This document shows, piece after piece, positions 37,001 through 49,419 of a stretch of DNA of 64,000 bases. The notes under the pieces are model-generated. The model saw only the letters and a list, made by a program, of their open reading frames with translations, had not been told where the DNA came from and made no database searches. Source of the stretch: Temnopleurus reevesii (Eukaryota; Echinodermata; Echinoidea; Temnopleuroida; Temnopleuridae); NCBI GenBank assembly GCA_036244855.1, contig BQKZ01000114.1, forward strand, positions 62,001-126,000. The letters are read 5' to 3'. Numbering within the stretch: the stretch's first letter is position 1; every line of letters begins with the position of its first letter. The position numbers and the translations under genes are program-made.

Positions 37001-37799
37001 GATATAATCGGTGATGTTTCTGAATTATTTAGCTCAAATATTGAATAAATGATTAGGTCATAAAATAAGGGTCCAATAAGCATGTCGAGGTAAGGCAATT
37101 TCTAATGATCTATTAGTGGCAAGATGCATAATTTCACATTTTGGATTTGCAACCATTTGAGCGTATCCCATTTCTGAAATCCAAGTCATCAAATTCCGTT
37201 TAATTTTAGCAAGAATTTTATTGGAAAAAATAATTGATTGACGATCTGCAAGCATTCTTCGAGCTTCAAGTCTGGAATTTGACATGTTTCATTCTTCTAT
37301 TCACACAAAGAAAAGCAATATTGATCTTTCTAAAAAAAAATCTTCAAAAAGCATTATTTTCGAGCCTTATCTTTCCTGTTAAAAATCTTTAAATTGGCAA
37401 AATGTAGAGAGAACACATAAAAATCAGCCATGATAATCAATGAATTGGGTAAGTTACAAACAGTATCTCGATGGCTCAATGGTGGTGAGAGGAGAAATTG
37501 ATAGAAAAGAAAGATTTGTTTAATGCATTAATTACTAGAAGAAGCAAAGGATGAGAAATTGAGATGAATATTACCAGCAATGCTGATCTGTGAAGAGTAA
37601 ATTTTGCAACCATCATGGAAATGAAGTAGGGGAAGAGTGAGCGAACAAGGGAAGAAGAGAGAGGGAGTGGGAATGGGGAAAGACAGGAAGATATGCAGTA
37701 ATTGATTCCAGGTTTCAGTTTGCTAGTTTATAGAATGAATATTGCAACCATGACATAGATGAAGAGAAGAGATAGAGGAAGAAAGAAAAGGGATTGAAA

Positions 37800-37877
37800 G
37801 AGAAAATCTGTTTTGAACGCAGGTACATTCTAGTTGCTACTGTGTTTGTACGAGTGTTGCCAAAGAGTGGGATAGAA

Positions 37878-37910
<33 letters not shown>

Positions 37911-38935
37911 TAGGAGGATGTGCATCAATTCTAGGCATGGGTATTTCATTCCCTCATGAATAAATATCACAGCCATTACAGAAATGAAGAAAGGAGAGAA
38001 ATAACAACCACCATAGAAATGAAGAAGAGAAAGACAATTTGAGAAAGAGAGGGGAAAAAAAGAAAATGAGAGAGAGAAGATCTGCATTGATGCTGGCTGA
38101 TAAAATGATAATCATAAACCGAACCACCATAGAAATGAAGAAGATAAAGACAAATTTGTGAAAAGGAGAAAGAAAGAAAAGAGAGTGAGAGAGAGAAAAG
38201 ATGTGGATTGGTAACTTGTACACTTTGATAAAAATCACAGCCGGAACATTTATAGAAATAAATAAGAGAAAGTCAAAGTGAGAAAGAGAAAGAAAGAAAA
38301 GAGAGAGAGAAAGAGAAAGATATGTATTGATCACAGCTACACTTTGATAAACATCACAACCGCCACAGAAAATAGAGAGAAAGAGAAAGAAAGAAAAGGG
38401 ATTGAGAGAGAGAGAGAGAGAAAGAGAAAGATATGTATTGATTGCATGTACACTTTGATAAACATCACAGCCACCACGGAAAAAGAGAGAGAAAGACAAA
38501 TTGAGAAAGAGAGAGAAAGAAAGAGAAATTGAGAGAGAGAGAGAGAGAGAAAGAGAAATTGAGAGAGAGAAGATGTGCATTGGTAGCAGATACATTTTTA
38601 TTAACATCACAACCCAAACCACCATAGAAATGAGAAAGAACAGAAAGAAAAAGGTTTGAGAGTGAGAAAAAGAGGTGCGATTATATCATGTACACTTTGA
38701 TAAATATCACAACCACCGCAAAATAAGAGAGAGAAAGAGAAATTGAGAAAGCGAAAGAAAGAAAAGGGATTCAGAGAGAGAGAGAGAGAGAAAGATGGGT
38801 ATTGATAACATATACACTTTGAAAAAAAAACATCACAGCGACCACAAAAGAAGAGAGGGAAAGAGAAAATGAGAAAGAGAGAGAAAAAAAAGTAGAGATT
38901 GAGAGGGAGATGAAGATGTGTATTGATCACAGGTA
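37800..38935. repeat. G/A-rich minisatellite, ~110-120-nt unit, about nine copies
   Basis: Units of GAGAGAGAAAGATRTGTATTGA, then ACACTTTGATAAACATCACA, CCACCACAGAAA and further GAGAAAGA runs. Open frames on the minus strand (Ser-Leu repeats) follow from the repeat and are not genes. Confidence 0.88.
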
Positions 38936-39340
38936 TAGGTATTTCATCTTATAATATAGTTGCCACGGTATTCGTATGAACTTTGCCACCTTGCATTGAC
39001 GTAGCTCCCCAGCCATTATTAGTCCTGACGACTGGGGCCCAGCGAAAGGAAACGGCAACCACGACGCAGACTGAAAATAACCCAGGCTCCCACTGTAATT
39101 TTCCGCCAAGATATACCCGAACAGTAGTCAATAAATTTTGCCGTGCTGTCCATTTTCAATGTATGCATTCCCTTTGCTGTGTGGTCGACTAGAGATGTTT
39201 TGGTGCGGTGGGGACATTTGGAATGGCGTATGAAAGATAATGGGACGATGTTATTGAGCAGGGGTTGCTGGTTGAATTTTTAATATGTCGCCAGATTGAG
39301 ACAGAGGCCATTCGCACACATCAAGGAGAGGTAACTAGTG
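38936..39340. other. GC-richer single-copy stretch, no gene assigned
   Basis: A locally GC-rich interval (38960-39130) has short overlapping open frames on both strands but no family similarity or splice logic that I recognise. Confidence 0.35.
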
Positions 39341-39659
39341 TTTAATCTAGAATCCATCTCGTAATGTTTGCCGTCTGCGTCTGAATGTTGTCTTTTGAGA
39401 GGGAGTGCGTGTGGTGGTGGCGTGGTGATGCAATGGCGTAAAGTGTGGGTGTTGTGGTTTTGTGTAGAAGTGGATTGCTTGGTGAATAGTCAGTATTTCA
39501 GATATACATGTGCATGTAGGTTTGTTGTCTTGATCAATGTTCATGTGATGCAATGTATTATATGATGTCGAAAAATGAGGTGAAAGATATAGTAAAGAAT
39601 GAGAAAGAGAGACAGACAGAGAAGGTGTATGTACTTGTTTGTGTGGGGGTAAGAGGTAG

Positions 39660-39895
39660 AAATACATTGTGACAGGGTTGTGTGTGTTAATTGTGTGTGT
39701 GTGTGTGTATCAAGTGTGTGTGTATTGTGTGTGTGTTTGTGAGCGGATAAGAACTAGGAATACATTGTGAAAGGAGAGGTAATGTGTATGCAGTGAATGA
39801 CAAGTGATTATAGGAATGTGTGTTGGGTTTTTGTGTGTATGTATGTGAAAGTTAAAGATATAGGAGAGGGAGAGAGAGAGAGAGAGAGAGAGAGA
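39660..39895. repeat. (TG)n and (GA)n microsatellites
   Basis: GTGTGTGT runs at about 39678-39745 and an uninterrupted (GA)n at about 39868-39893. Confidence 0.85.
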
Positions 39896-41639
39896 TGAAG
39901 AGATAAGTGAGATTTGTTATGACAGATAAACAACAGAAAAAGAGGAGGTCTGGGAAAAATGAAACATGAAGAGGAGGAACGCTCCAACTACAAATGTCAT
40001 GTACGCCAATCAAAAAGGGCATAAACTTCTTCCTATCGACAACTCTACAAATTTTAAATAAAGTACGGGAGAGAAAGATCAAGAGACAAAAGAAAACGGG
40101 AGAAAGGAGAAGGGGAGAGAGTAGAATCAAAAATGAAAAGCCATAGAGAGAGAGTTAGAAAAAAATAATGCCTCAAAATGTCAAGTAATCCTCCAATAAA
40201 CTAAATTTCCATCAAAATATTTATGACCATAAACCATAAAACTATATATAACCGAGTAAAAAAATGAATCTTTTCTGGGTCCAATTCTTCCTCCTCTTCA
40301 ATCTCACTGCATGCATTAATAATTCCCTACTCGCAGAAGAATGATGATGATTATGGCCTTGGTTAGAGAAATAGTCCATTAATATATCACCGTAACTCAC
40401 AGTAACCCCCGCCATCTCTCCACCAGAGACATATTAAGGGAGCCATTGTGTATAGTTATTAGCATAATGCCCAGTGCAGTCTACCCACATTATATATAGC
40501 AAGAGCGAGCTGAGGCCAATGTTGGGTTCTTCTGTATACATACAGTCGAAAAACATAACCACATTCTTGCGCAACCAATGCGAGAATTCCAGACTTTTTT
40601 TGCAAGGTCGCCATTTTGTTTTGATGTCTGGGATTTTTTCCAAGTCGAGATTTTGGTAAGACTTTTCCTTCTCTCTCATAAGCCAAGGAATATATTGATT
40701 TGTATGAGAATGCAGACATTGTTTGTGTGTGAGTGGGGAGTGGATTGCGTGGGTATGTACCTGTTGAGTGTATGGAATACACATATGCTTTAGGGTTTTT
40801 GCTTGAATGTAAGAGTAGTTAATTAATTATTATATATCAAATGTAGAAGATAAAAGTTGATATTGTATGCATTTTCTGTGGTATATGATTTGTTATAAAT
40901 CTATATGATAAAAATCTATATTGTTCATATTTTTCTGTGATGTGATAATTCAATGTTTATTGTCACTTGAATTTGTTTTTTTGTTATTATTGGAGAGAAG
41001 GCATTCCCAGCTGTATAATTAGCGTGTTAATTTAATTAATGGGTTTGTATTGGATTTAATTGGAATTGAAAGCTGATTGATACATTCTTAATTAATCTTA
41101 TTAACTATACTTTAAATGAATATTCAAGACAATGTAGTTTCTTGAATATTTGTTAATGAATTATCGAAATGGAAAAAAAGACAAAATTGTGATAATGCTA
41201 TATCAGTATCTGCAAAATATGAATATCATTAAGAGTTTGACCAAATATGTAAATTTAGTAATAATGTACATCAATGAGGAGATTTTCATTTTAGATTCCA
41301 TATTTTGTAGCATGTTCTTTCCAATTGCTTTGATGTCAACTTTCACGTCTAAATTTAATATCAAAAGTAGCTGAGAGATACTGATCTATATATTCTGTAG
41401 AGATCATTGATGCAATTTTCACTCAAAGGTGAGTGAATCTTTATAGAAGAGTTAGATTTGAGAGAGTTTGAATACATTTAAATCTATTTATTGTGATCTC
41501 CTCGATCACTGGTAATATTTAAGTGATCACGAAGGTCACAAAATAAGAGTGAAAATATTCCAACTCACTCAAATTTCACTCGCTTTAAAAATCTCACTTT
41601 CGGGTGAACATTTTCAATATTTTTTACAGAGTCCCTAAA

Positions 41640-41725
41640 GCTCAAACTAATGCAATCTTATTTTACTTTAACTAACGCTTTTCTCACTCATTCTCATTTG
41701 CAATTCCAATTGTCATCACGATCAG
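41640..41725 (+). promoter_or_regulatory. Putative 3' splice region of the microexon
   Basis: AACTAAC (41670-41676), a C/T-rich stretch 41678-41698, a TGC at 41699-41701 and the terminal ATCAG. In vertebrates, SRRM4/nSR100-dependent microexons have UGC motifs close upstream of the acceptor; the match here is suggestive only. Confidence 0.4.
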
Positions 41726-41731
41726 AGAGAG
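41726..41731 (+). CDS. APBB2: Candidate 6-nt neural-type microexon (Arg-Glu) in PTB1
   Basis: Seen: ATCAG|AGAGAG|GTAAAA inside the 33.7 kb intron, with AACTAAC (a near-consensus branch point) about 50 nt upstream and a C/T-rich stretch CTTTTCTCACTCATTCTC between them. A TGC triplet lies 25 nt upstream. The intron splits Arg in phase 2, and insertion turns [11 protein letters not shown] into [13 protein letters not shown], keeping the frame. Known: vertebrate APBB1 and APBB2 have an alternatively spliced 6-nt exon adding Arg-Glu at this site, neuron-enriched and linked to SRRM4/nSR100 and to KAT5 binding. Inferred: this is the sea urchin counterpart. A 6-nt exon can arise by chance, but I found no other AG|(A/G)GA(A/G)AG|GT in this intron. 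Confidence 0.55.
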
Positions 41732-42489
41732 GTAAAATACCATAACATAGATGTTGTCAATTTAGTGAAAATCTGTGACCGTTGTTTACTAGTATCATCC
41801 TATTAGTTGTTGGTTAATTGGTGCTTATATAAATTATTGCTGGAGTATTTGTGCCACTTTTATTTTTTTTTTATTTGTCATTCATTTTAGTTTAGATATT
41901 TATTTGTCATCTCCTTGTAAAATGTTGTTGTGGAATTATTCATAATTATAATATTATAATATTTCTTTGATTATTCATTGTTTAAATTTTTGCTTTTGTT
42001 TTCTCTTTGTATCTTTTAGTGTGTGTTGTAGATACTTTCAGTGAATCAATGTGTTGTGATTTGTATGGTGCATTCTCAAATAGTTTGTTCTATCTTGTTC
42101 GTATTTCATCAAAAGTGTGTTAGGCACCCCTTTCTATAAATAGTTGCATGACTATATTATTGTTCATCAAAATGCACATAAAAGTTTATGAAACCTGAAT
42201 ATTGACCTTAGTGATATAAAAAGGGATATATAGTAAAATTCATTCATATGCTTGAAGCATACTTGACTATGCACTTTTTGCAAGTTTAATTTAATTACAT
42301 TTTTTAATTGATAATTAATAGATATAATGTATTTAAATGGACATGGTTGAATATCTATACAATTCAAACCTTTATTGAATCACAATTCATAATTTGCTAT
42401 TATTGTGGAAATAAATGAAATGAAATGAAAATAATATAGATGAAAGGCTGTATGTATAGTACAATTTTCTATTTTGCTACTTCATTACT

Positions 42490-43515
42490 TCATGCGGTTT
42501 GTGCAGCAGTACATGTTACATTGGAATGAGCAAAATTGAAATGAGCTACAAGCAACCGGACTGGTATTTAATATCTTGGAATTCACTCTCATAATTGAGG
42601 CGCCTGAAAGGGCTTGAGATATTGTAGCTAATCTTATGAAGCGGCTCTTGGATGCACAATCTAGAACATAAACCTGATAAATTTGCATTTTATTAGCAAA
42701 TCATACATATATGATAGTAGGAAACGGAAGTGGTTTTTTATTCCATGTTTCACTTACTTTCTGTAACCAACAAGGTATTAATCTTTATTTTTTCTCTATT
42801 TCATAAAATGTTGCTACTTTTATTTAATCTACCAACTTTCTGCCTTGTGGTTGTGTATAGATACATGTTACACTGGGATAATTTAAATGAGCTAAAGCAC
42901 CTGGACTGGTGTCACATCTTAATATTCACTCTCATAATCAAGGCACCTGCAAGTGTTTGAGAAATTGTAACCATTCTCCTGATGCGGGCGCATAATCTAG
43001 AAGACTTGCGTGAACCTTGAGAATATTGTTATATTCCTTACATTTTGTATGCAAAATTACTTTTTTAAATGTAGGAAATAGAAATCATCTGTTCTTTGAT
43101 TCCATGGTTCTCTCAGCAACAAATATTTTCAGATAAATTGATGTCAAAATTTTGATTAAGCCATTTGGCAAATAGCTATTCTGTAGATGTGAAAATGTTA
43201 AGTTCAGTGCAATTGTACATCTCAATAGATACAGGCTTTGATTGAAAATTGATTTCTATTCCCTTTCAGAAACAAGAAATAATTTAAGATAAATTTATGC
43301 CAAAATGTTGATTCAGCCATTTGCCAAATAGCTATCTTCTATAGATATGAACATGTTTAGTTCACTGCATTTTTACATATTATTAAACACAACCTTTTCT
43401 GGAATTAATTTCTATTCTTAAAAAAAAAACAAGTTTTAATTTAAGATGAATTAATGTCAAAACATTGATTTAGCCATTTACTAAATAGCTATCTTTAGTA
43501 GATGTGAAGTAACAC
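42490..43515. repeat. Two adjacent tandem arrays downstream of the microexon
   Basis: A two-copy repeat (ACATGTTACA.TGG, ATTCACTCTCATAATYRAGG, GAGATATTGTA) lies at about 42510-42720 and 42860-43080. A three-copy unit of about 160 nt (TTTAAGATAAATT.ATG, GATTYAGCCATTT and AAATAGCTATCT) lies at about 43120, 43275 and 43438. Confidence 0.72.
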
Positions 43516-43589
43516 AGTGCAGACACAACTTGGAATAAACCATTCATACTTATGCCTGATATGATTCAATCCTCTGAGTTACAAGAAAA

Positions 43590-43995
43590 TCATTCTTTTT
43601 TCCTCTTCTTCTTCCTTTCTTTCTTATGCTTCCTGTTATCGATATTTCTATTGTATTTCCTTTTTTTCTTCTCATTTTTCTACTTTTTCTGGGATTTTTC
43701 TTCCTTGTTCTCCTTCTCTTCCTTCTCGTCCTTTTAATATTTTTTAATCCTCAACATCCTCTTCTTTATGTTTTCATTTTTTCTTCTCATGTCCTTCCCC
43801 CTGTGCCTTATGATTTTTTATTTCTTTTTCTTATTCTTCTTTTTCTTTTTATTCTTCTTTTTCTTCTTCTTCTTCCTCTTCTTCTTATTCTGCTTCTTTT
43901 TCTTTTCTTATGTTTCTTCTTCTGCTTCTTTGATTTATTATTTTGCTTCTTGCTCTTCTCCTTCTTCTTATTTCTCTCCCATTTGCTCTTCTCTA

Positions 43996-44028
<33 letters not shown>

Positions 44029-44045
44029 TTTGTCTTCTCTATGTT
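43590..44045. repeat. C/T-rich tract with (CTT)n
   Basis: About 450 nt of TTCTTCTT, TTTTCTTTTT and CTCTCTCT on the plus strand. Open frames are pure Phe/Leu/Ser low complexity. Confidence 0.88.
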
Positions 44046-44119
44046 CCCCCCATTCTCACCTTTCTTAATTATCAGAAGTCAGAATGTGCCATTGACTAAT
44101 CAAACTTCAATTACATTCA

Positions 44120-45500
44120 TTACTTTTTCAACACTCCTGCAACGATATCAGCCGACCTGCACAAGGTTATTAATCAAATTCTAATTAACCCTGTATTCCA
44201 ATGCATGTACACACAGCAGACATGTAAATGTATATTTCACATTGAATCTACAAGGCTTTAGACATTGCAGGAATCGGGAGCCAAATTGACTGAAGAATTA
44301 TCTTGCATTACAATGATATATAAAGCAGATATGCATGCATTAATCAAATATATGGCATGCACTGAGGAGTTCTTGTTGAAATTATGGATTGTGAGGTGAC
44401 TGGCATAGCACTATTTTCTGAGGGGCACATCCCCGAGGAAAATAGTCACTACGCCGGTCACCGAAGAATGCATAATTTCATACAGTACTTCAAAAAATGT
44501 GCATGGTTTATTTTATTTATATCCTACTTGTAATCTGTCGATGAAATGAATTCCTCCAAATCATCATCTACGAGATTAAATCTCGGTTTATCGTTGTTGA
44601 TGTCTCCACTGGGTGCCGCCATTTTTGTTTATATTTCAACGACCTTTGATCTTGATCGCGGTATCGATAGCTGAATACCAAGTTATCGAAAGATGACGTC
44701 AGAATATTTTTCATAACGAAAACTATTCCGAGGATGACATTACGCCATATCCAATTTATTTCATGGTGAAAATATTTTTAATCACATGACTACTCATTAA
44801 CCAATGACAATAGATACAATCTTATGAGTAGGATATAACAGAAAATATTTTTCAACACTCCTTTCACTACATGTATATCAGCTAACCTGCACAAGGTTAT
44901 TGATCAAATTCTAATTAACCCTCTACTGCTGTTTTCCAATGCATGTGCACATAGCAGACATGTATATTACACAGAAATACAAGAACTATCTTGCATTAAA
45001 AGGATATATATGCAAAGCAAAAGCAGATTTGCATATATCTAAAATATTTGTCAACACTCCTGCCACGATATAAGCCCACCTGCACAAGGTTATTAATGAA
45101 ACTCTAATTAACCTTATACTGCTATATTCCAATGCATGTACGCATAGCAGACATGTATATTACACAGACAATTTACCAGGCTTTAGACATTGCAGGCTTA
45201 AACTTAGGGAGACAAATTGACTGAAGAATTATCTCGCATTACAGTGATCTACAGAGCAGATATGCATATATAGGACAATATTTGTCAACACTCCTGCTAC
45301 AATAACAGCCAACCTGCACAAGGTTATTAATCAAAATCTAATTAACTTGATACTGTTGTATTCCAATACATGTGCACATAGCAAATGTGTATATTATTAC
45401 ACAGAAAATTTACAAGGCTTTAGACATTGCAGGGTTACGGAGCTAAATTGACTGAAGAATTATCTCGCATTACAGTGAGTTACAAAGCAGATATTCATAT
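44120..45500. repeat. Tandem array, ~200-230-nt units, split by an inserted element
   Basis: Units start CAACACTCCTG and contain CCTGCACAAGGTTATTAAT, TTCCAATGCATGT.CACA, AGGCTTTAGACATTGCAGG and GACTGAAGAATTATCT. Copies start near 44129, 44856, 45052 and 45287. About 450 nt between the first and second are foreign (44376-44838). Confidence 0.85.
44376..44838. mobile_element. Composite foldback insertion in the array
   Basis: A palindrome of about 100 nt (44376-44483; GAAATTATGGATTGTGAGGT against ATGCATAATTTC with core TGAGGGGC..CCCCGAGG) is followed by a segment with inverted ends TATATCCTACTTGTAAT (44518) and ATGAGTAGGATATAA (44838). It contains TTGATCTTGATCGCGGTATC and TGACGTCA. Confidence 0.6.
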
Positions 45501-45699
45501 TGGAAACTGTGAGAGGCTTATCATATCATGCATGGTTATGGAAATTAATTGACAGAATGAAAAGAATTTGTATAAAACCTGTAAGACTGTTAGATACATT
45601 TTTAAACAATAATATGTCAGTGCATCAATATTCCAATGACACATCCTTTACCCTTCTTTGTATTAGATTGTCAAAATTGTCTTTATGCTAACATGTTGA

Positions 45700-48600
45700 A
45701 GCAATAGGATTAAATCAACTACTAGTATTAATATTTAATTTTGCTTATTTTCTTATTTCGTAAGTCCAAATCAAATTATAGTATATTGAGCTGTAGGTTT
45801 ATCATTTTTACAAATATTCTAATCCCCTGTATGTCAATTCTGTACTCAATTCTGTAATTGGCTTGGGCTTTTTGACAAGAACCACTTGATTTTAGCAGGA
45901 ACCAGTTTACACAAATTCAGGAAATTACCAGCTATGTTTTGTTTCTTATTCTATGTTTTGTCTCTTATCGAATATTCTTTATCTAGGTATCATTGCAGCG
46001 TAGCATGACACTTCATTCATTCAAATATAGATACTGGTTCTTGTAATCAACATATGAATATTCACAAATTTTAGGATTTTTCTTTTAATGTTGAACACTA
46101 TAAGTGATTAAAGAGGAAATCATATATTGCCAGAATGATGATAAATTTTTGATCGCAACATGTTTTTAAAGTTTTTTCTTAGTGGGTTAAGATTTCCTTA
46201 TTTTGAACATTCTGCAAGTCCATTTTAGGCAACGTGAATTACTCCACATATCTTAATTGAAGTTCTGAACAAATTTTTTTGTTCAGTCTTAAAGATATGA
46301 AAATTTGACTTGGTGGCATAAAGTGTTAATATATTCCATGAAACATGTAGTGAGCAAATGAATATTTCTCAGTTATCATATCACACCTGGGAATATGTAG
46401 ATTGACCTAAACTTTCCAATCTGTGCCCTTTTGCTAAAGTCACAGCACGCTTACTATGAGTAATACAAAATTGTCCAAAAAAGACGATGTTAGAATCTCT
46501 GAGGAATATATCGGATAAAAACTTAAAAACAAAAACTTCAAGTTAACCGCTGAGTAAGAACTGTAATAGTACACCACTTGTTTGAGAGTGCATTGCATTA
46601 TTTGAAAAGTGTTGCCAATTTACATGCAGATATTTAATGCATGATGACACGTCATGTCTACGGCGGCGCCAGACTGTCTGGGCTCTTGTTTACGTACCTT
46701 TTTTTCCCTCTCGGTGCTACGATATATCCCGCACGGAGTCTTCTCACGTGGATTAGAGGAATACTCCAAAGTTTCCGTGCTCAGTCAATCATCAAGGGGA
46801 TATAAGTTGGCAGGCTGTTTGCAGATGACATTTGTATCTTTTAGTCCTTATTGAAGATGAGATGAAAGAAATGCAGACCTTTTTCTAGTTAAGGAATAAC
46901 CAAAGCTCTTGCACTTGTCTCCAGCTTCCTGAAGACATTATGGTGCCACTGGCAGAAGAAATCAGTCACTTGCAGCCCCCCTTTCATTTTAAGACCCATT
47001 TAGCTAAATTTTTAGGGCGGGATTAGTTGGCATGAAGACTGAAACAAATGATGGCTCTTGATAGGCCTTTGGGGTATGTTATCAATCAGGGCATTTATTT
47101 AAAGATGACTATGGCATTGAATTTGTATTGGTTGTAAACGAGGTGGGGAGACTGCCGACGCCAGATTGAATGAGTGGGGCTGAGGTATATAAGGACAGAT
47201 CGTAAATGATAGGTAAATTATGGCCCATATAATCCAGTGATATATTTGAATTGAGTCTGCACTTTTAGAAGTATTCCTAACAGTATTTATTTTCTGTTGA
47301 GACCAATTGAGCACTCAATAACTCCTCCTTTTTTGCTCCAGCAAAATACATTCTTTCTTTAATAATGACAGTAGAATATACGGTCGTTCCAAGAACCCCT
47401 TTTTATCAAATGTTTTTGAAAACAGCTATCACATGTTTACAAAATGTTTACCTAAAAGTGTGGAAACATCCATTTGAATTATTCATTTCCACTATTTACA
47501 TGTCTTGGTTTCCAATATATCCCTTTATTAATTCATACATGACATGTCCATCAATTTTATCTGAACATTAACCATGTCCAATAGAAAACAAACAATTTAG
47601 CACACCTTCTGTATAATTTTTTTGAAACATCAAGTATTAAAATGGGTGAGCAATTTTATTGTATTTGTAAGCCAAGATTCATGAGTACCCATGTTCAATC
47701 CAGTCAAGCTGTAAAGGAATGTCATGTCATTTGAAATGTAAGAAACTGTTGAACTTGAGTATGCCATCACTTTTGACCACTTGTCAGCTTTCACTATCTA
47801 ATCTTAATTTTTTGTTTCCTGAAGTTTTTTTCCATTTTCTTTCATTTTCCTTTATGATTCTTCTTCTTAATCTCAAAATAATGTTTTAAACAACAATCTT
47901 CTCTTACAGTCTTGTTTTTCCCTCATAGAATATCTCTCATATTTCTTTCTCAAAGAAGAAGAATGGACAATTTTCCATGTACTCATCTCAGTTGGCCTTA
48001 GAGTCTCTTAGTCCTATTCCCTTTCTGTTTATTTCTACTCCAGTCATTTTGCTTCATTTGCTCTTTCTTTCTTTCTCCATTCTCCTTTTTCTTTGACTTT
48101 TAATAAAATTTGAGAACCTGTCAAAATGTACTACAGATAGAAGCAATCATTTTTTCAGAGATGGGCAATTCAAGAGATCTTCACCAATATCCAGTCGAGG
48201 CACGGATACATTTCAGCGCTCCACTCCAAATCCCATCAGATCGTGTGTCACGGGTAGAGGGCTCCCCCAACCCCAGATGGTTGCGATGCAGCGCATGGAC
48301 GGAACCCAACCTTCAAAGAGGGTTAGCGATGGCATGAAAACATGGAAATATCAAAATACGCTTGTTGTGGGCCAGCCTGTTACTCATTAGATAATGAGCA
48401 CTTAACCGCGATCGGCCTCTACGTGCTGCCGACCTCATGAATACAGCCCCAGACATGGCGGCGCCGGAATACGATTAGCGGTCGTGGGAAATACCACATT
48501 TTGCTCATTTCTCTGGGAATTCCTGCCCACTTGAAACTAGTGATACTCAACACTCCCGCTTATTCCCTGTACGCTCCGTCTTTTATGTTTTTAAACAAAA

Positions 48601-49110
48601 AAGCACTTCAGTGCAACGCTCTTGCAATCTTTGTAGAGACCAATGTACAGTCACATGACCCACTTGAAAAGCCAATGACTTTTAAACACCTTCAATATAT
48701 TCTTCACTACCTTATATTACCCTTGTTTCATCTTATAACACCTTTTTTCCTTTCATTTAGACTTTTCTCCGACTTGCATCTCAAAGTTGAACCACTCTTG
48801 GGAGATTATATAGTGCATTCTATTTACAGATTTGACCCCCCCCCCCCACTTCCCCCAGGGGAGATGCTGAAATATCAAATGCACTCTTCCTTTGCAAATG
48901 CAAAAATGGGGAAAGTGGCATGCAATGAATAAAGTTGCCAATTTGATGAGTCACATCTAGGAATAGTCTATCGGAATGCAGAAAATGTCACTGGTTGTCA
49001 CTAAAGGAGAACTTTGCGGTTTCCCCTGAAAAATATCCACCAGATTTGCATATTGGAAAGCTGCCATGAGCACAGTATTGCTGCGTAGCCTTTTAGACAG
49101 TCATTTTTCT
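45700..49110. other. Long intron segment, no exon seen
   Basis: AT-rich with two GC-richer islets (46651-46750 and about 48190-48500). Short open frames there show no family signal. A poly-C run lies at 48836-48848. Confidence 0.5.
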
Positions 49111-49125
49111 CATACCCGACGTAAG

Positions 49126-49400
49126 GAAAGGCAGAAGGGCATTTAGTGACAACCAGTAAATCCTGTTCAGCAAGACTACAATCGTCATATTTGATAATGA
49201 TATTCATATAATTTCAAATTTGCATAATTTTCTGGATACTTGTATCTTTTGCGAGTGTGAACCACCAAAAGCAGAAGAGTATTTGATACCAACTAGTCAA
49301 TCCTGTTCAGTAAGATTACAAACCTCATATTTGATGATGATATTAATATATTCAGTGTTTGAATTTGCATAAATTTTGTGGATACTTGTTTCCTTTGTGA
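49126..49400. repeat. Two-copy tandem repeat (~140 nt)
   Basis: GGCAGAAG.GCATTTAGTGACAA..AGTAAATCCTGTTCAG followed by CATATTTGAT.ATGATATT and TTTGCATAA recurs at about 49267 in diverged form. CACTGGTTGTCACTAAA at 48990 is inverted relative to TTTAGTGACAACCAGT at 49141. Confidence 0.7.
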
Positions 49401-49419
49401 GTGGAAATCACCAAGGTAA

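Noticed and set aside
37058..37285. Minus-strand 75-codon frame with NPKCEIMHL, like the KCEIMHF-type segment of LINE reverse transcriptases
   Set aside because: Only one short motif is suggestive. There is no YxDD box or flanking RT sequence, so it is not enough to call an element. A translated search against RT libraries would decide.
37954..38625. A 223-codon open frame on the minus strand
   Set aside because: It is pure Ser/Leu/Phe low complexity from the GA-rich minisatellite, with a period matching the repeat; no protein family signal.
39332..39338. Another possible microexon, AAG|GAGAG|GTAACT
   Set aside because: Only five nucleotides fit between AG and GT, which would shift the frame, and there is no pyrimidine tract upstream.
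43552..44184. Hydrophobic Phe/Leu open frames resembling membrane proteins
   Set aside because: Made of TTC/CTT microsatellite; overlapping frames are equally open.
48110..48337. 75-codon frame in a GC-rich islet
   Set aside because: No family similarity, and inclusion between exons c and d would break the conserved PTB1 strand; no phase 2/2 exon could be defined.
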